This document shows, in pieces, positions 34,691 through 45,710 of a DNA stretch of 64,000 bases (positions within the stretch are counted from its first letter, which is position 1; each line of letters begins with the position of its first letter). Location of the stretch: contig NZ_CAJZAG010000010.1 in assembly GCF_914271485.1 (NCBI RefSeq), positions 293,036 to 357,035 on the forward strand, read 5' to 3'. This DNA is from Cupriavidus pampae (GTDB lineage: Bacteria; Pseudomonadota; Gammaproteobacteria; Burkholderiales; Burkholderiaceae). Made by a program: the position numbers and the translations under genes. The notes beneath the pieces were generated by a model, which made no database searches, had not been told where the DNA came from, and saw only the letters and a list, made by a program, of their open reading frames with translations.

Positions 34691-36192
34691 GCTGGCTCCT
34701 TGACGGTGTCGTGGTCCGCGTCCGCGCGCAGCTTGCGCTGTTCGTACCGGTACCAAAGATGAATGGCGGCATAGGCGCGCCACGGCGCCCATTGGGCGGT
34801 GCGCGCGTTCATGTCGCGGATGGTCTCCACGCCCAGCACCTTGCGCAGCGCGTAATCGGTGGCGGGAAACGCATCGGGCCATCCGAGCGCGCGCATCGCG
34901 ATGTACTGCGCGGTCCAGTCGCCAATGCCAGGCACCGCGCGCAATGCCGAGATGGTGTCTTCCGGCGGGGCCTGCGGCTCGAGCCGCAGCGAGCGCGCGT
35001 CTACCTGCTCCGCCAGCGCCCGGATCGCGCGCATCTTGCCGGCCGGTACCCCGGCCGCGCGATAAGCATCGTCGGACAGCGCGGCAAGCGCGGTGGCGGT
35101 AGGGAACGCATGCGTCAGTGGCGCCGCCGCATCGGCCGCGGGCACTGCCACGCCAGCTGGCAGCGGGATGCCCGCGATGGTCACCAGCCGCGCGAGGATC
35201 CGCCGGGCGTGCACGACCGAGATCAGCTGGCCGACGATCGCGCGCACGGCAATTTCGAGCCCGTCGAACGTGCCGGGCAGACGAATGCCCGGCATTTCCG
35301 CGGCCAGATCGCCGAGATGCCGGTCCACCACATCGGGCCGGCAGCCCAGATCGCATAGCCGCCGCACCTTGCCCAGCGCCTGCGGAATCGCGTGCGCGAG
35401 CGAGGCGGACAGCGTCACGCGCAACACCAGCCGGCGCGGCACATGCTCGATTCGTACCCACCCGACATGCAGGCGTCCGCCGCTCTCGACCGCGATGGTG
35501 CGCAGGTAGGTCTCGCCCTGCAGGTGCTCGACGCCATCGACCGCGCGCGTGCCCAGAAAGCCGAGCAGCGCGTCCCAGGCGTACGGCGGGCGATAGCCGA
35601 GCTCGAACACGAGCCGGTCCGCCATGCCGTCCGCCGCGCGCTTGCGCATGGCCAGCGGCGTCAGCCCATAGCGCGTCTTCAGCACATCGTTGAAGCGCCG
35701 CACACTGCCGAAACCGGCGGCATGGGCCACTTCGGCAACCGGCAGGGCCGTATCGGTCAGCAGCCGCTTGGCCAGCAGCAACCGCTGCGTCTGCGCGTAC
35801 TCGAGCACCGACACGCCGAACTCGGCATCGAACAGGCGCCGCAGGTGCCGCTCGGTCACACCGATGCGGGCGGCCAGTTGCGCCACCCCGCCATCGGCCA
35901 TGAAGCCTTCGTCGATCAGCGTCGCGGCGGCCTGCGCGAGCCGGCCCGAGATATCGGCCAGGCCGTGGCCGGGCGCGAGTTCCGGGCGACAGCGCAGGCA
36001 CGGGCGATAGCCGTTCTTCTCGGCCGCGGCGGCAGTCTCGTAGAACGAGCAGTTCTCGCGCCGGGGCGTGCGCACCGCGCAGACCGGCCGACAGTACACG
36101 CCGGTGGACGATACGCCGACGAAGAACCGGCCATCGAAGCGACGGTCATGCGACGCGACAGCGCGGTAGCAGGTATCGGGATCAAGTTTCAT
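34687..36192 (-). CDS. Ada/AlkA fusion: methyl-sensing activator and 3-methyladenine glycosylase
   Basis: 501 residues in three parts. The N-terminal Ada zinc domain has Cys34, Cys38, Cys65 and Cys68; the first accepts methyl groups from phosphotriesters. Next is an AraC-type HTH (LAARIGVTERHLRRLFDAEFGVSVLEYAQTQRLLLAKRLL and a second helix pair, about 95-190). Last is an AlkA glycosylase with HhH-GPD VPGIGDWTAQYIAMRALGWPDAFPATD, whose final Asp is catalytic. The O6-methylguanine domain of classical Ada is absent here and supplied by the next gene, ogt. The start at 36192 fits the conserved MKLDPDTCYRAV. Likely auto-activated on alkylation. Confidence 0.95.
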   Translation of the reverse strand: MKLDPDTCYRAVASHDRRFDGRFFVGVSSTGVYCRPVCAVRTPRRENCSFYETAAAAEKNGYRPCLRCRPELAPGHGLADISGRLAQAAATLIDEGFMADGGVAQLAARIGVTERHLRRLFDAEFGVSVLEYAQTQRLLLAKRLLTDTALPVAEVAHAAGFGSVRRFNDVLKTRYGLTPLAMRKRAADGMADRLVFELGYRPPYAWDALLGFLGTRAVDGVEHLQGETYLRTIAVESGGRLHVGWVRIEHVPRRLVLRVTLSASLAHAIPQALGKVRRLCDLGCRPDVVDRHLGDLAAEMPGIRLPGTFDGLEIAVRAIVGQLISVVHARRILARLVTIAGIPLPAGVAVPAADAAAPLTHAFPTATALAALSDDAYRAAGVPAGKMRAIRALAEQVDARSLRLEPQAPPEDTISALRAVPGIGDWTAQYIAMRALGWPDAFPATDYALRKVLGVETIRDMNARTAQWAPWRAYAAIHLWYRYEQRKLRADADHDTVKEPA

Positions 36193-36367
36193 GCGGCCAT
36201 CGTAGCGCGCGAGGGGCGATGAAATGCGCTGGAATCGGACATTCTCCTCCATTCCACGAAAAGTACGGCGCCGCGCTTATCGCCGTGCCCACTCGCAGCT
36301 AGAATCGGGCTCACATCGTAGCCATGCGGCCCGGTTATCGTGATCGCGGACCGCTGCCGGAGACTCC

Positions 36368-39211
<2,844 letters not shown>

Positions 39212-39436
39212 GGTGAGTACTCGCACGGCAGTGGCGCCGCATCCATGGCCTATCGCAGGCATCACACTGCCGTGCGTTTTCGAAATCTCTGATGGCAACC
39301 ACATGCAGGTGCCAAGGCAGGCCGCGCTACGCTACCCTTGAAAAATGCGAAAACAGCCGCATCTGACGACCGTGGCGGCCTGTCGGCCAGCCCAGGCGTG
39401 GTCCCGGAAGTGGTGCTTGTAGGTCCACGTCGATCA

Positions 39437-39452
39437 CTGTATATTCATACAG
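39437..39452 (+). promoter_or_regulatory. LexA (SOS) box
   Basis: CTGTATATTCATACAG is a perfect CTGTAT/ATACAG inverted repeat with a four-base centre, nearly identical to the E. coli-type LexA consensus CTG-N10-CAG with AT-rich core. It lies 23 bases before the ATG at 39476, where bound LexA would block transcription. Confidence 0.85.
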
Positions 39453-39475
39453 TATCGTTGAGACAAGAGGGGTGG

Positions 39476-39898
39476 ATGTCAATCATGCGGGCTGGCAGCA
39501 AGGCAGAAGCGTTGCGCTTCCTGGCCTCGGGGAAGTTAGCCCCGGGGAATCTCGCCTCGGGGAACACACCGGGCAAAGCCACCGCGGCCACGTTTGCGGT
39601 GGAGCTGGACTATGAGACGGGCTGGCAGGATGCCGTCGAGCTCGGTCGGCTTGGTGAAAAGCGTGGCATCAAGGTGCAGTACCGCGGGCAGGAAAGCATT
39701 GCGGTACGGTCGCGCGAAGCGCTGATCGAAGGTCTGGCCACGCCGAAACCGACTTTCCGGCAGCGCAACCTGTATTGCCAGTTCGATCTCGGCACGCTGG
39801 CCGATCACGAACTGGTGGAACTCGAAGCCAAGGCGACGCGTCTGGGCGACTACATCCTCGCGGGCCACTTGCTCCGCGATGTGGACGAGGTCTGGTAA
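39476..39898 (+). CDS. SOS-controlled small protein of unknown function
   Basis: 140 residues from an ATG with a strong AGAGGGG ribosome site, directly downstream of a LexA box. The N terminus has a short Gly/Ser/Ala/Pro segment made of three 15-nt repeats (39521-39565, encoding LASGK, LAPGN, LASGN). A compact mixed alpha/beta region follows, with FAVELDYETGWQDAVELGRLGEKRGIKVQYRGQE, and ends RDVDEVW. No signal peptide, membrane span or nuclease motif is seen. I do not recognise the family. The LexA site implies a part in the DNA-damage response. Its 3' end overlaps the convergent gene at 39850 by 49 nt. Confidence 0.75.
   Translation: MSIMRAGSKAEALRFLASGKLAPGNLASGNTPGKATAATFAVELDYETGWQDAVELGRLGEKRGIKVQYRGQESIAVRSREALIEGLATPKPTFRQRNLYCQFDLGTLADHELVELEAKATRLGDYILAGHLLRDVDEVW
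39521..39565 (+). repeat. Three tandem 15-nt repeats inside the SOS gene
   Basis: Units 39521-39535, 39536-39550 and 39551-39565 share a CTCGGGGAA-type core and keep the reading frame, so copy changes would lengthen or shorten the linker by five residues. Confidence 0.7.
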
Positions 39899-40410
39899 GG
39901 GACGAGCGTATCCGCCGAGGTATCGAGGGTGATATCCATAGCGGTGTCGGCCTTAGTGTCGACTCTGATGTCGGTTTTGGTGTCGATGACCGTATGACAC
40001 AACACCGCCGTCACCAGCGTCTTGAAATGGCTGCGTTCTCCGCGCGCCAATTGCTCGAGCCGATCATGGCCTTCGAGCACGATCAGCGTATCTCCGGCAT
40101 TGGGCCGCATGTCGAGGGTATAGAGGTGATCGGACTCGCATTGCATGCGACCGCCCGACACCGCTACCACGATCGCGCTGGGTAGCGCGAGGCCACACGC
40201 CATTACCGCATCGCGCAGGCGAACCAACTGAGGGTCCGTACCGCCGGATGCCACATCGCCGCGCAAGCGGACCAACTCCGCTGGCGAGATCGCCAGCGTA
40301 AATGCCTGCAACGCCGACCGGTACGTCGCCACCACCGCGCGCAGACGGCAGGCGCCGTCCTCCACGCGCTGGGGCACGCACGGCTCGCTGATCTGCCGGG
40401 CCTCGCTCAT
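39850..40410 (-). CDS. Hypothetical protein downstream of an acyl-CoA dehydrogenase
   Basis: 186 residues. The ATG at 40410 has a very strong ribosome site (AGGAGGAGA), which settles the start; an upstream frame to 40464 would overlap the dehydrogenase stop. The middle region (ALQAFTLAISPAELVRLRGDVASGG...HLYTLDMRPNAGDTLIVLEGHDRLEQLARGE) looks like a folded domain. The C terminus is a degenerate DTKTDIRVDTKADTAMDITLDTSADT repeat of about six-residue period. Family not recognised. It begins 28 nt past the acyl-CoA dehydrogenase stop, so probably the same transcript. Confidence 0.6.
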   Translation of the reverse strand: MSEARQISEPCVPQRVEDGACRLRAVVATYRSALQAFTLAISPAELVRLRGDVASGGTDPQLVRLRDAVMACGLALPSAIVVAVSGGRMQCESDHLYTLDMRPNAGDTLIVLEGHDRLEQLARGERSHFKTLVTAVLCHTVIDTKTDIRVDTKADTAMDITLDTSADTLVPYQTSSTSRSKWPARM

Positions 40411-40438
40411 GCTGTCTCCTCCTGCTCGGTGCCTGACG

Positions 40439-41596
40439 TCAGTCGCGCAGCAATTGCTTGGCAATGATCAGTTGCTGGATCTGCGTCGTGCCTTCGTACA
40501 GGCGCAGCAGGCGCACGTCCCGATAGAAGCGCTCCGCCTTGTACTCGGCGATATAGCCGGCGCCACCATGGATCTGCACCGCGCGGTCCGCCACCCGGCC
40601 AACCATCTCCGTGCAGAACATCTTCGTGCACGAGGCCAGCATGCTGACTTCGGGATCGGCTTTGCCCGGCGCCTTCGCGTCGTAGCGTTGCGCGCAGTCC
40701 CGCACCATCGACATCCCCGCGTACAACTCGGCCTGGCTGTCGGCGAGCATGGCCTGAATCAACTGGAAATCGCCGATCGGCTTGCCGAATTGCTTGCGCT
40801 CGCGGGCATACGCCACCGCATCCGTGATGAGCCGATGCGCCATGCCGCAGGCCAGCGCCGAGATATGGAGGCGGCCGCGGTCGAGCACCTTCATCGCGGT
40901 CTTGAAACCCACGCCCGGCACACCGCCGATGATGTTGGCGGCCGGCACGCGTACGTTTTCCAGCACCACGTCGCAGGTCTTGGTGCCGCGCTGGCCCATC
41001 TTGCGATCCGGCTTGCCAAGCGTGATGCCCGGCGTATCCGCGGGCACGATAAACGACGAGATGCCCGATGCGCCGGCATCGCCGGTACGTGCCATCAGCG
41101 TGAAGGCACCTGCGCGCGGGGCGTTGGTAATAAAGCGCTTGGTGCCGTTGATCACGTAATGATCGCCTTCGAGCACAGCGCGCGTCTGCACCGACGCCGC
41201 ATCCGAACCGGCTTCCGGCTCGGTCAGCGCGAAGGAAATGATCAGATCTCCGCTGGCGATGCGCGGCAGATAGGCCTGTTTCTGTTCCTCGGTGCCGTCC
41301 ATCAGGATGCCCTGCGAGCCGATACCGACATTGGTGCCGAACACCGAGCGGAACGCGAACGCCGTATGGCCGAGGTCGTAGACCACCTCGCACTCCTGCG
41401 ACATCGACAACCCGATGCCGCCGTATTCCTCGGGGATCGAAATGCCGAACAGCCCCATCTCCTTCATGTCGGCGACGATCTCGGCCGGCACGTCGTCGAG
41501 CTCCTCGAGCGTGTCCTCGGCGGGCTTCAGGCGTTCTTCAATGAAACGCTGCACCGAAGCGCGCAGCAGGGAAAAGGATTCGTCGTCCAGGGCCAT
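40439..41596 (-). CDS. Acyl-CoA dehydrogenase
   Basis: 385-residue FAD enzyme that inserts an alpha-beta double bond into an acyl-CoA. Signature stretches: FALTEPEAGSDAASVQTRAV, GTKRFITNAPRAGAFTLMART, DRGRLHISALACGMAHRLITDAVAYARERKQFGKPI and VQIHGGAGYIAEYKAERFYRDVRLLRLYEGTTQIQ. The Glu of YEGT is at the catalytic position used by short- and medium-chain enzymes. A GGAG ribosome site lies 8 nt before the ATG. A plausible promoter (TTGTCA, 16 nt, TAGGAT) ends near 41625. The chain length it prefers is unknown. Confidence 0.94.
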   Translation of the reverse strand: MALDDESFSLLRASVQRFIEERLKPAEDTLEELDDVPAEIVADMKEMGLFGISIPEEYGGIGLSMSQECEVVYDLGHTAFAFRSVFGTNVGIGSQGILMDGTEEQKQAYLPRIASGDLIISFALTEPEAGSDAASVQTRAVLEGDHYVINGTKRFITNAPRAGAFTLMARTGDAGASGISSFIVPADTPGITLGKPDRKMGQRGTKTCDVVLENVRVPAANIIGGVPGVGFKTAMKVLDRGRLHISALACGMAHRLITDAVAYARERKQFGKPIGDFQLIQAMLADSQAELYAGMSMVRDCAQRYDAKAPGKADPEVSMLASCTKMFCTEMVGRVADRAVQIHGGAGYIAEYKAERFYRDVRLLRLYEGTTQIQQLIIAKQLLRD

Positions 41597-41731
41597 GGGG
41601 GTGTCTCCATTCGATCAGGCTGTCCATCCTACGCGCCACAGCCGATTTGACAATCCCTCTCCGGTTGGACAGATATGAAAGTTTTATTTGACAGCGGGGG
41701 CAGAGCCCGACCGGGCACCCGTTGGCCATGC

Positions 41732-44059
41732 TTACGGTTTTCCAAGAAACAGGTACCACGAATACTGGCCACCGCTCGCGCGCCCGTAGCCGACGTAGAG
41801 CGGTCCGACTGGACTATCCAGACCGAGGAACATCGCCGCCGACTTCAGCAGTCCAGTCGGACTGCCCGCCACCAGTGGCGCGCCGACGCGGCCGGCTTCG
41901 AGTGAGACCCCTGCATAGACACCCTCCAGCAAAGTTTGGCGGAACAGCTTGTTGTAGTACACGATCCGCCCGAACTCGATATTGCCGCCCATCAGTTGCC
42001 CGGTGCTGAAGCCCGACTGCTGCAGGAAGCCGCCCCACTGGAACAGGTCGTAGCGCGGCAGCGGCGGCCCCACGTTGCTGCCAAAGCGGAAGCCCATGTT
42101 GAACGTATGCGGCCCGAGCGAGAGGACGTACGTGCCGGTGAGTTCGGCCTTGGTATAGGTGGTGTCGGCTCCCAGTCCCGCCTGCGAGGAGTAGACGTTG
42201 AGCGTCGCGCCATAGCCATCGCGCGGGAAATTGATGCTGTCGAGCTGGTCCACCAGCACCCGGCCCGTCACGGCGCGGCGCGCGATGCCGCCCGAGCCCG
42301 GATCGAGCGTGCTCGGGCCCGTGCTCAGCGTCGCGTTCTCATGCCCGATCAGCATGCCCAGCCTGGCCTCGCCGTACTTGGTGAACTGGCTGCCGATATC
42401 GAGCGCCGCGTCGAAGCGCCGCACGTCGTACGCGGCAATCCGCGTGTCGCCACTGAAGATATTGATCGTGCGCCGCTGCGCCTCGAGGCGTGGCGCGATA
42501 AAGAACAGCTGCCGGGTATCGAGCGGCTGGTAGAACTCGGTCACGATGCTCGACGTCTGGCCCACCTGCACGTCAGTGCGCCATTCCGCGCCGAGCTGGT
42601 TCAGCCAGGTGCGGCGATAGCTGGCCAGCACGTTGAAGTAGGCGTCACCGCGAAAATCCGAGCTGAGCCCCAGCCCGAAGCGCAGATAGTTGGGCCCATA
42701 CGATTTCTCGATCGCGTCGACCGACAGGATGCGCTTGCCTGGCTCCTCTAGGAAGCGGTAGTTGACGTGCTCGAAGTCACCCGTGCCAAACACGCGACGC
42801 AGGTCGCGATCGAGCGCCTCCTGACTGATCGGCGCATTTGGCTTGGTCTCCATGGTCGCGCGCACGTAGTCCGGATTGACGCGTTCCAGCGGCGCGAGGC
42901 GAATCTCGTCGACAGGCCTCAGGTCGGGCGGCGGCAATGCCTGCTGCGAGGCGCGCAGCTGTGCGTATTCGGCGGGCGGCAGCGCCAGTGGGGCCAGCCG
43001 ATCGGCAACTTTCTGCGCGGCCGCCTCGCCGATCGGAATGGTCTTGGGCAGGTGATCGAAGTCGCCGGCGGAGAAGTCGCCGAGCTCGGGCAGGATCAGG
43101 ACATCGGTGGGCCGCAGCGAGGCCAGCGACGTGCGCACGTTCTGCTCGGTCAGGATATTGAGCATCTGGCTGGTGACCCCCAGCAACGAGGTCAGACTCT
43201 CGCGCTTCATCAGCGGCGTGCCCAGATTCACCGCGATCACGATATCCGCGCCCATGGCGCGTGCTACATCCACCGGCAGGTTGTCGGTCAGGCCTCCATC
43301 GACGAGCAGCTTGCCCTGATATTCGGTGGGCGCCACCGCGCCGGGCACCGACATACTGGCGCGCATCACGTTGGCCAGCTCGCCCTTGCTGAACACGACG
43401 GCGGTGCCGGTAACGAGGTCGGTTGCCACCGCGCGATAAGGAATCGGCAACTCGTCGAAATCGCGATAGCCGGGCACATTCGAGAGCTTGCGCAGCACCG
43501 TTTCCAGCTGCACGCCCGACACCGCGCCCTTGGGCAGCATCAGACCATCCGAGCGCACACCGATCTCGGGTGTGAACAGATTGGTCTGATCGTCGAGCTT
43601 GCGGCGAATGGCCAGATCCTGTCGCGGTGGCCGTTCCTTGAACAGCGCTTCTGTGGAGATATTTGCCACGAGCGCTTCCATGGCCTCGAGGCTCATGCCC
43701 GATGCGTACGCCCCGCCCACGAGCGAGCCCATGCTGGTGCCGGCGATGCAGTCCACCGGCACGCGCATGGACTCGAGCACCCTGAGCACACCAATATGCG
43801 CGGCACCCCGCGCGCCGCCGCCGGATAGCACGAGGCATATGCGCGGCCGCCCGAGCGGGCGTGGCGCAACGCTCGCGGTGGTGTCTGTGGCGGTGCTGCT
43901 GTCCGCCGGGATCAGGACGGCCGGCGCGGCGGGTGGTTGGTGCGGTGCCGGCGCGAGTTCCGGAGTGCCTTGCCCGGCGGCAGGCGTGACGAACGCCAAA
44001 CAGGCGGCCGCCAGCAGGGCCACCAGAGAAAAGCCGAAGCGATACGCAGGTCCATGCAT
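41732..44059 (-). CDS. Patatin-like phospholipase with BamA-type beta-barrel (type Vd, PlpD-like)
   Basis: 775 residues. Signal peptide MHGPAYRFGFSLVALLAAACLAFV...AAGQ, then a patatin domain. It has the oxyanion motif GGGARG (80-85), nucleophile GTSMG with Ser109, and the dyad Asp in VDGGLTDN. A POTRA-like region (FGTGDFEHVNYRFLEEPGKRIL) follows, then a surface-antigen barrel. The last residues (VGYGRASGGQYSWYLFLGKP) fit an outer-membrane barrel end. This is the PlpD/FplA layout, a secreted lipase carried by its own barrel. The start at 44059 is chosen because residues upstream do not look like a signal peptide. Confidence 0.92.
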   Translation of the reverse strand: MHGPAYRFGFSLVALLAAACLAFVTPAAGQGTPELAPAPHQPPAAPAVLIPADSSTATDTTASVAPRPLGRPRICLVLSGGGARGAAHIGVLRVLESMRVPVDCIAGTSMGSLVGGAYASGMSLEAMEALVANISTEALFKERPPRQDLAIRRKLDDQTNLFTPEIGVRSDGLMLPKGAVSGVQLETVLRKLSNVPGYRDFDELPIPYRAVATDLVTGTAVVFSKGELANVMRASMSVPGAVAPTEYQGKLLVDGGLTDNLPVDVARAMGADIVIAVNLGTPLMKRESLTSLLGVTSQMLNILTEQNVRTSLASLRPTDVLILPELGDFSAGDFDHLPKTIPIGEAAAQKVADRLAPLALPPAEYAQLRASQQALPPPDLRPVDEIRLAPLERVNPDYVRATMETKPNAPISQEALDRDLRRVFGTGDFEHVNYRFLEEPGKRILSVDAIEKSYGPNYLRFGLGLSSDFRGDAYFNVLASYRRTWLNQLGAEWRTDVQVGQTSSIVTEFYQPLDTRQLFFIAPRLEAQRRTINIFSGDTRIAAYDVRRFDAALDIGSQFTKYGEARLGMLIGHENATLSTGPSTLDPGSGGIARRAVTGRVLVDQLDSINFPRDGYGATLNVYSSQAGLGADTTYTKAELTGTYVLSLGPHTFNMGFRFGSNVGPPLPRYDLFQWGGFLQQSGFSTGQLMGGNIEFGRIVYYNKLFRQTLLEGVYAGVSLEAGRVGAPLVAGSPTGLLKSAAMFLGLDSPVGPLYVGYGRASGGQYSWYLFLGKP

Positions 44060-44248
44060 GAACAGCTCGCCGGAAACACGCAAATTCGCACGCAAAAGCG
44101 TGCCCAAAATGTGCGACAAGGCTAGCAGTGCAACGCGCCCTTTCGTGCCGCGCGCAGCTTCTGTCGAAACAATTCAGCATGGCGCGCGGAAGCGTGCAGA
44201 TCGCTTTTGTCCTGCCGTGCGTGCCGGCAGGGAGGCAGGCGCAGGCAT

Positions 44249-44263
44249 ATACTGGCGCAGTAT
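44249..44263. promoter_or_regulatory. Inverted repeat and -10-like element before the sirtuin pair
   Basis: ATACTG-GCG-CAGTAT is a perfect 6-bp inverted repeat with a 3-bp centre. It overlaps a TATACT hexamer (44248-44253) that could be a -10 box. It lies 20 bp before the GTG at 44284, so it may be an operator for the next two genes. The binding protein is unknown. Confidence 0.4.
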
Positions 44264-44283
44264 CTGCAAACAAAGATTTCTAC

Positions 44284-44484
44284 GTGTCACAAAACTCTCT
44301 CGAAGACAGCCGCCCGGTGCCTCCGGAGCGTCCCGGCGACAACGAGTGTTGCCAAAGCGGCTGCGACCCCTGCGTGTTCGATTTCTACGCCAGTGAAATG
44401 GTTCGCTACCGGCAGGAACTCAAGGCGTGGGAAGCGCGCCAGGCCGCCCGCGAGGAACGCCACGATCGCAAGGCCGACGCGTGA
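44284..44484 (+). CDS. Small oxidoreductase-like domain protein (PF09791-type)
   Basis: About 66 residues from the GTG at 44284: the core is PPERPGDNECCQSGCDPCVFDFYASEMVRYRQELKAWEAR. The Cys pattern CC-x3-C-x2-C plus VFDFY is the signature of the Oxidored-like family, found also at the N terminus of eukaryotic oxidoreductases. The cysteines may bind a metal or Fe-S centre. A longer start (ATG 44179 or 44128) is open but would include the probable promoter. Its TGA overlaps the GTG of the sirtuin gene, so the two are coupled. The start is the weak point. Confidence 0.7.
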   Translation: MSQNSLEDSRPVPPERPGDNECCQSGCDPCVFDFYASEMVRYRQELKAWEARQAAREERHDRKADA

Positions 44485-45341
44485 GCGATCTGCTCGACTT
44501 CGTGTTGCGGCATCCGCGCCTGTTCGTGCTGACCGGCGCGGGCATCAGCACGGACTCGGGCATCCCCGGTTACCGCGACGAACGCGGCCAGTGGCAGCGC
44601 TCCGCACCCACCACGCTGCAGGCATTTCGCGGCTCGCATGCGGCGCGTCAGCGCTACTGGGCGCGTAGCATGCTCGGCTGGCCCATCGCGGCCGGCGCGC
44701 AACCCAACGTCAGCCATCGCGTAGTGGCCGGACTTGGCGAGCAGGATCGCCTGGCCGCGTTGGTCACCCAGAACGTCGATGGCCTGCACCAGCGTGCGGG
44801 CAGCCCCGACGTGGTCGAACTGCACGGCAGCCTGCGCGGCGTGGTGTGCCTGTCGTGCGGTACGGAGTACGAGCGCGCGGGCGTCCAGCAATGGCTGTGG
44901 GACCAGAACGCCGCGTTGCGCGATGTCATCGCCAATCCGCTCGCCGATGGCGACGTCGAACTCGAGTCGCCGCTGTTCGCCGAATTCCGCGTGCCCGTGT
45001 GCGAGCGCTGCGAGGGCATGCTCAAGCCCGATGTCGTGTTCTTCGGCGAGTCCGTGCCGCTCGATCGCGTGGAGCACGCGCGCGCCGGCCTCGCACGTGC
45101 CGATGCCATGCTCGTGATCGGCTCCTCGCTGACGGTACGCTCGGGCTACCGCTTCTGCCTATGGGCGCACGAGACCGGCAAGCCCATCGCCGCGCTCAAC
45201 CTCGGCGTGACGCGCGCGGACCCGCTGCTGTCGCTCAAGGTGGAGGCGCCGATCGGCCTCGCGCTCGCAACGCTGGCCGCGCAGATCGGCGTCGAACTCC
45301 CTGCTCAGGACGGCGTTGACGGGCATGGGCACCGGGCGTAG
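44481..45341 (+). CDS. NAD-dependent protein deacylase, Sir2 family
   Basis: 286-residue sirtuin. NAD-binding GAGIS (19-23), VTQNVDGLHQRAG, the catalytic His in VELHGS, a four-Cys zinc site (CLSC and CERC) and the late GSSLTV are all present, so it should be active. The GTG start at 44481 overlaps the stop of the preceding small Cys-rich gene (GTGA); an upstream in-frame ATG at 44427 lies wholly inside that gene. About 50 residues longer than E. coli CobB, as in the class II bacterial type. Confidence 0.93.
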   Translation: MSDLLDFVLRHPRLFVLTGAGISTDSGIPGYRDERGQWQRSAPTTLQAFRGSHAARQRYWARSMLGWPIAAGAQPNVSHRVVAGLGEQDRLAALVTQNVDGLHQRAGSPDVVELHGSLRGVVCLSCGTEYERAGVQQWLWDQNAALRDVIANPLADGDVELESPLFAEFRVPVCERCEGMLKPDVVFFGESVPLDRVEHARAGLARADAMLVIGSSLTVRSGYRFCLWAHETGKPIAALNLGVTRADPLLSLKVEAPIGLALATLAAQIGVELPAQDGVDGHGHRA

Positions 45342-45710
45342 TATCGGCACTCGTTGTTCATCATCTTTCTTGCGCCGCCACATGCTGCTGTCCTTCACGC
45401 CCGTCACCGTTGTTGCACGTCCGGTTTCCGGATCGGCGCAGCCGTGGGCGCGTGTCCGTGACGCACGTTGTGGTGTCGTTCGTCCTGTCGTGGCGAATTT
45501 GGGCCAAGCGGGCCATGTGGTCGTAACGCGAGCCGTTGCGGCTGGCGTCAGCCCGCCCCTGTCCCCGCCGCTCTCGCCTCCGCTGTCCCCGCCGACAGCA
45601 CCGCCGCGCGGCTGATCGCCGCCGCTGCGTCTTCCTCCGGTTGTTCGTATTGCAGGGGTGCGTGATCGCACCATGCGCCGGAGGCTATTCGTTTCCCGAC
45701 AGGACACATC
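45342..45710. other. 369-nt gap between sirtuin and EamA genes
   Basis: No convincing gene. It contains a Pro/Ser-coding tandem of 12-nt units (CTGTCCCCGCCG and variants, about 45559-45594). It could be a long 5' leader of the exporter gene. Open frames on either strand here have shadow-like composition. Confidence 0.5.

Noticed and set aside
34154..36001. One 615-codon frame that could suggest a fused Ogt
   Set aside because: Only the last 178 residues are Ogt. The rest is an Arg/Ala-rich shadow of the ada/alkA fusion, and an ATGA overlap marks the true start.
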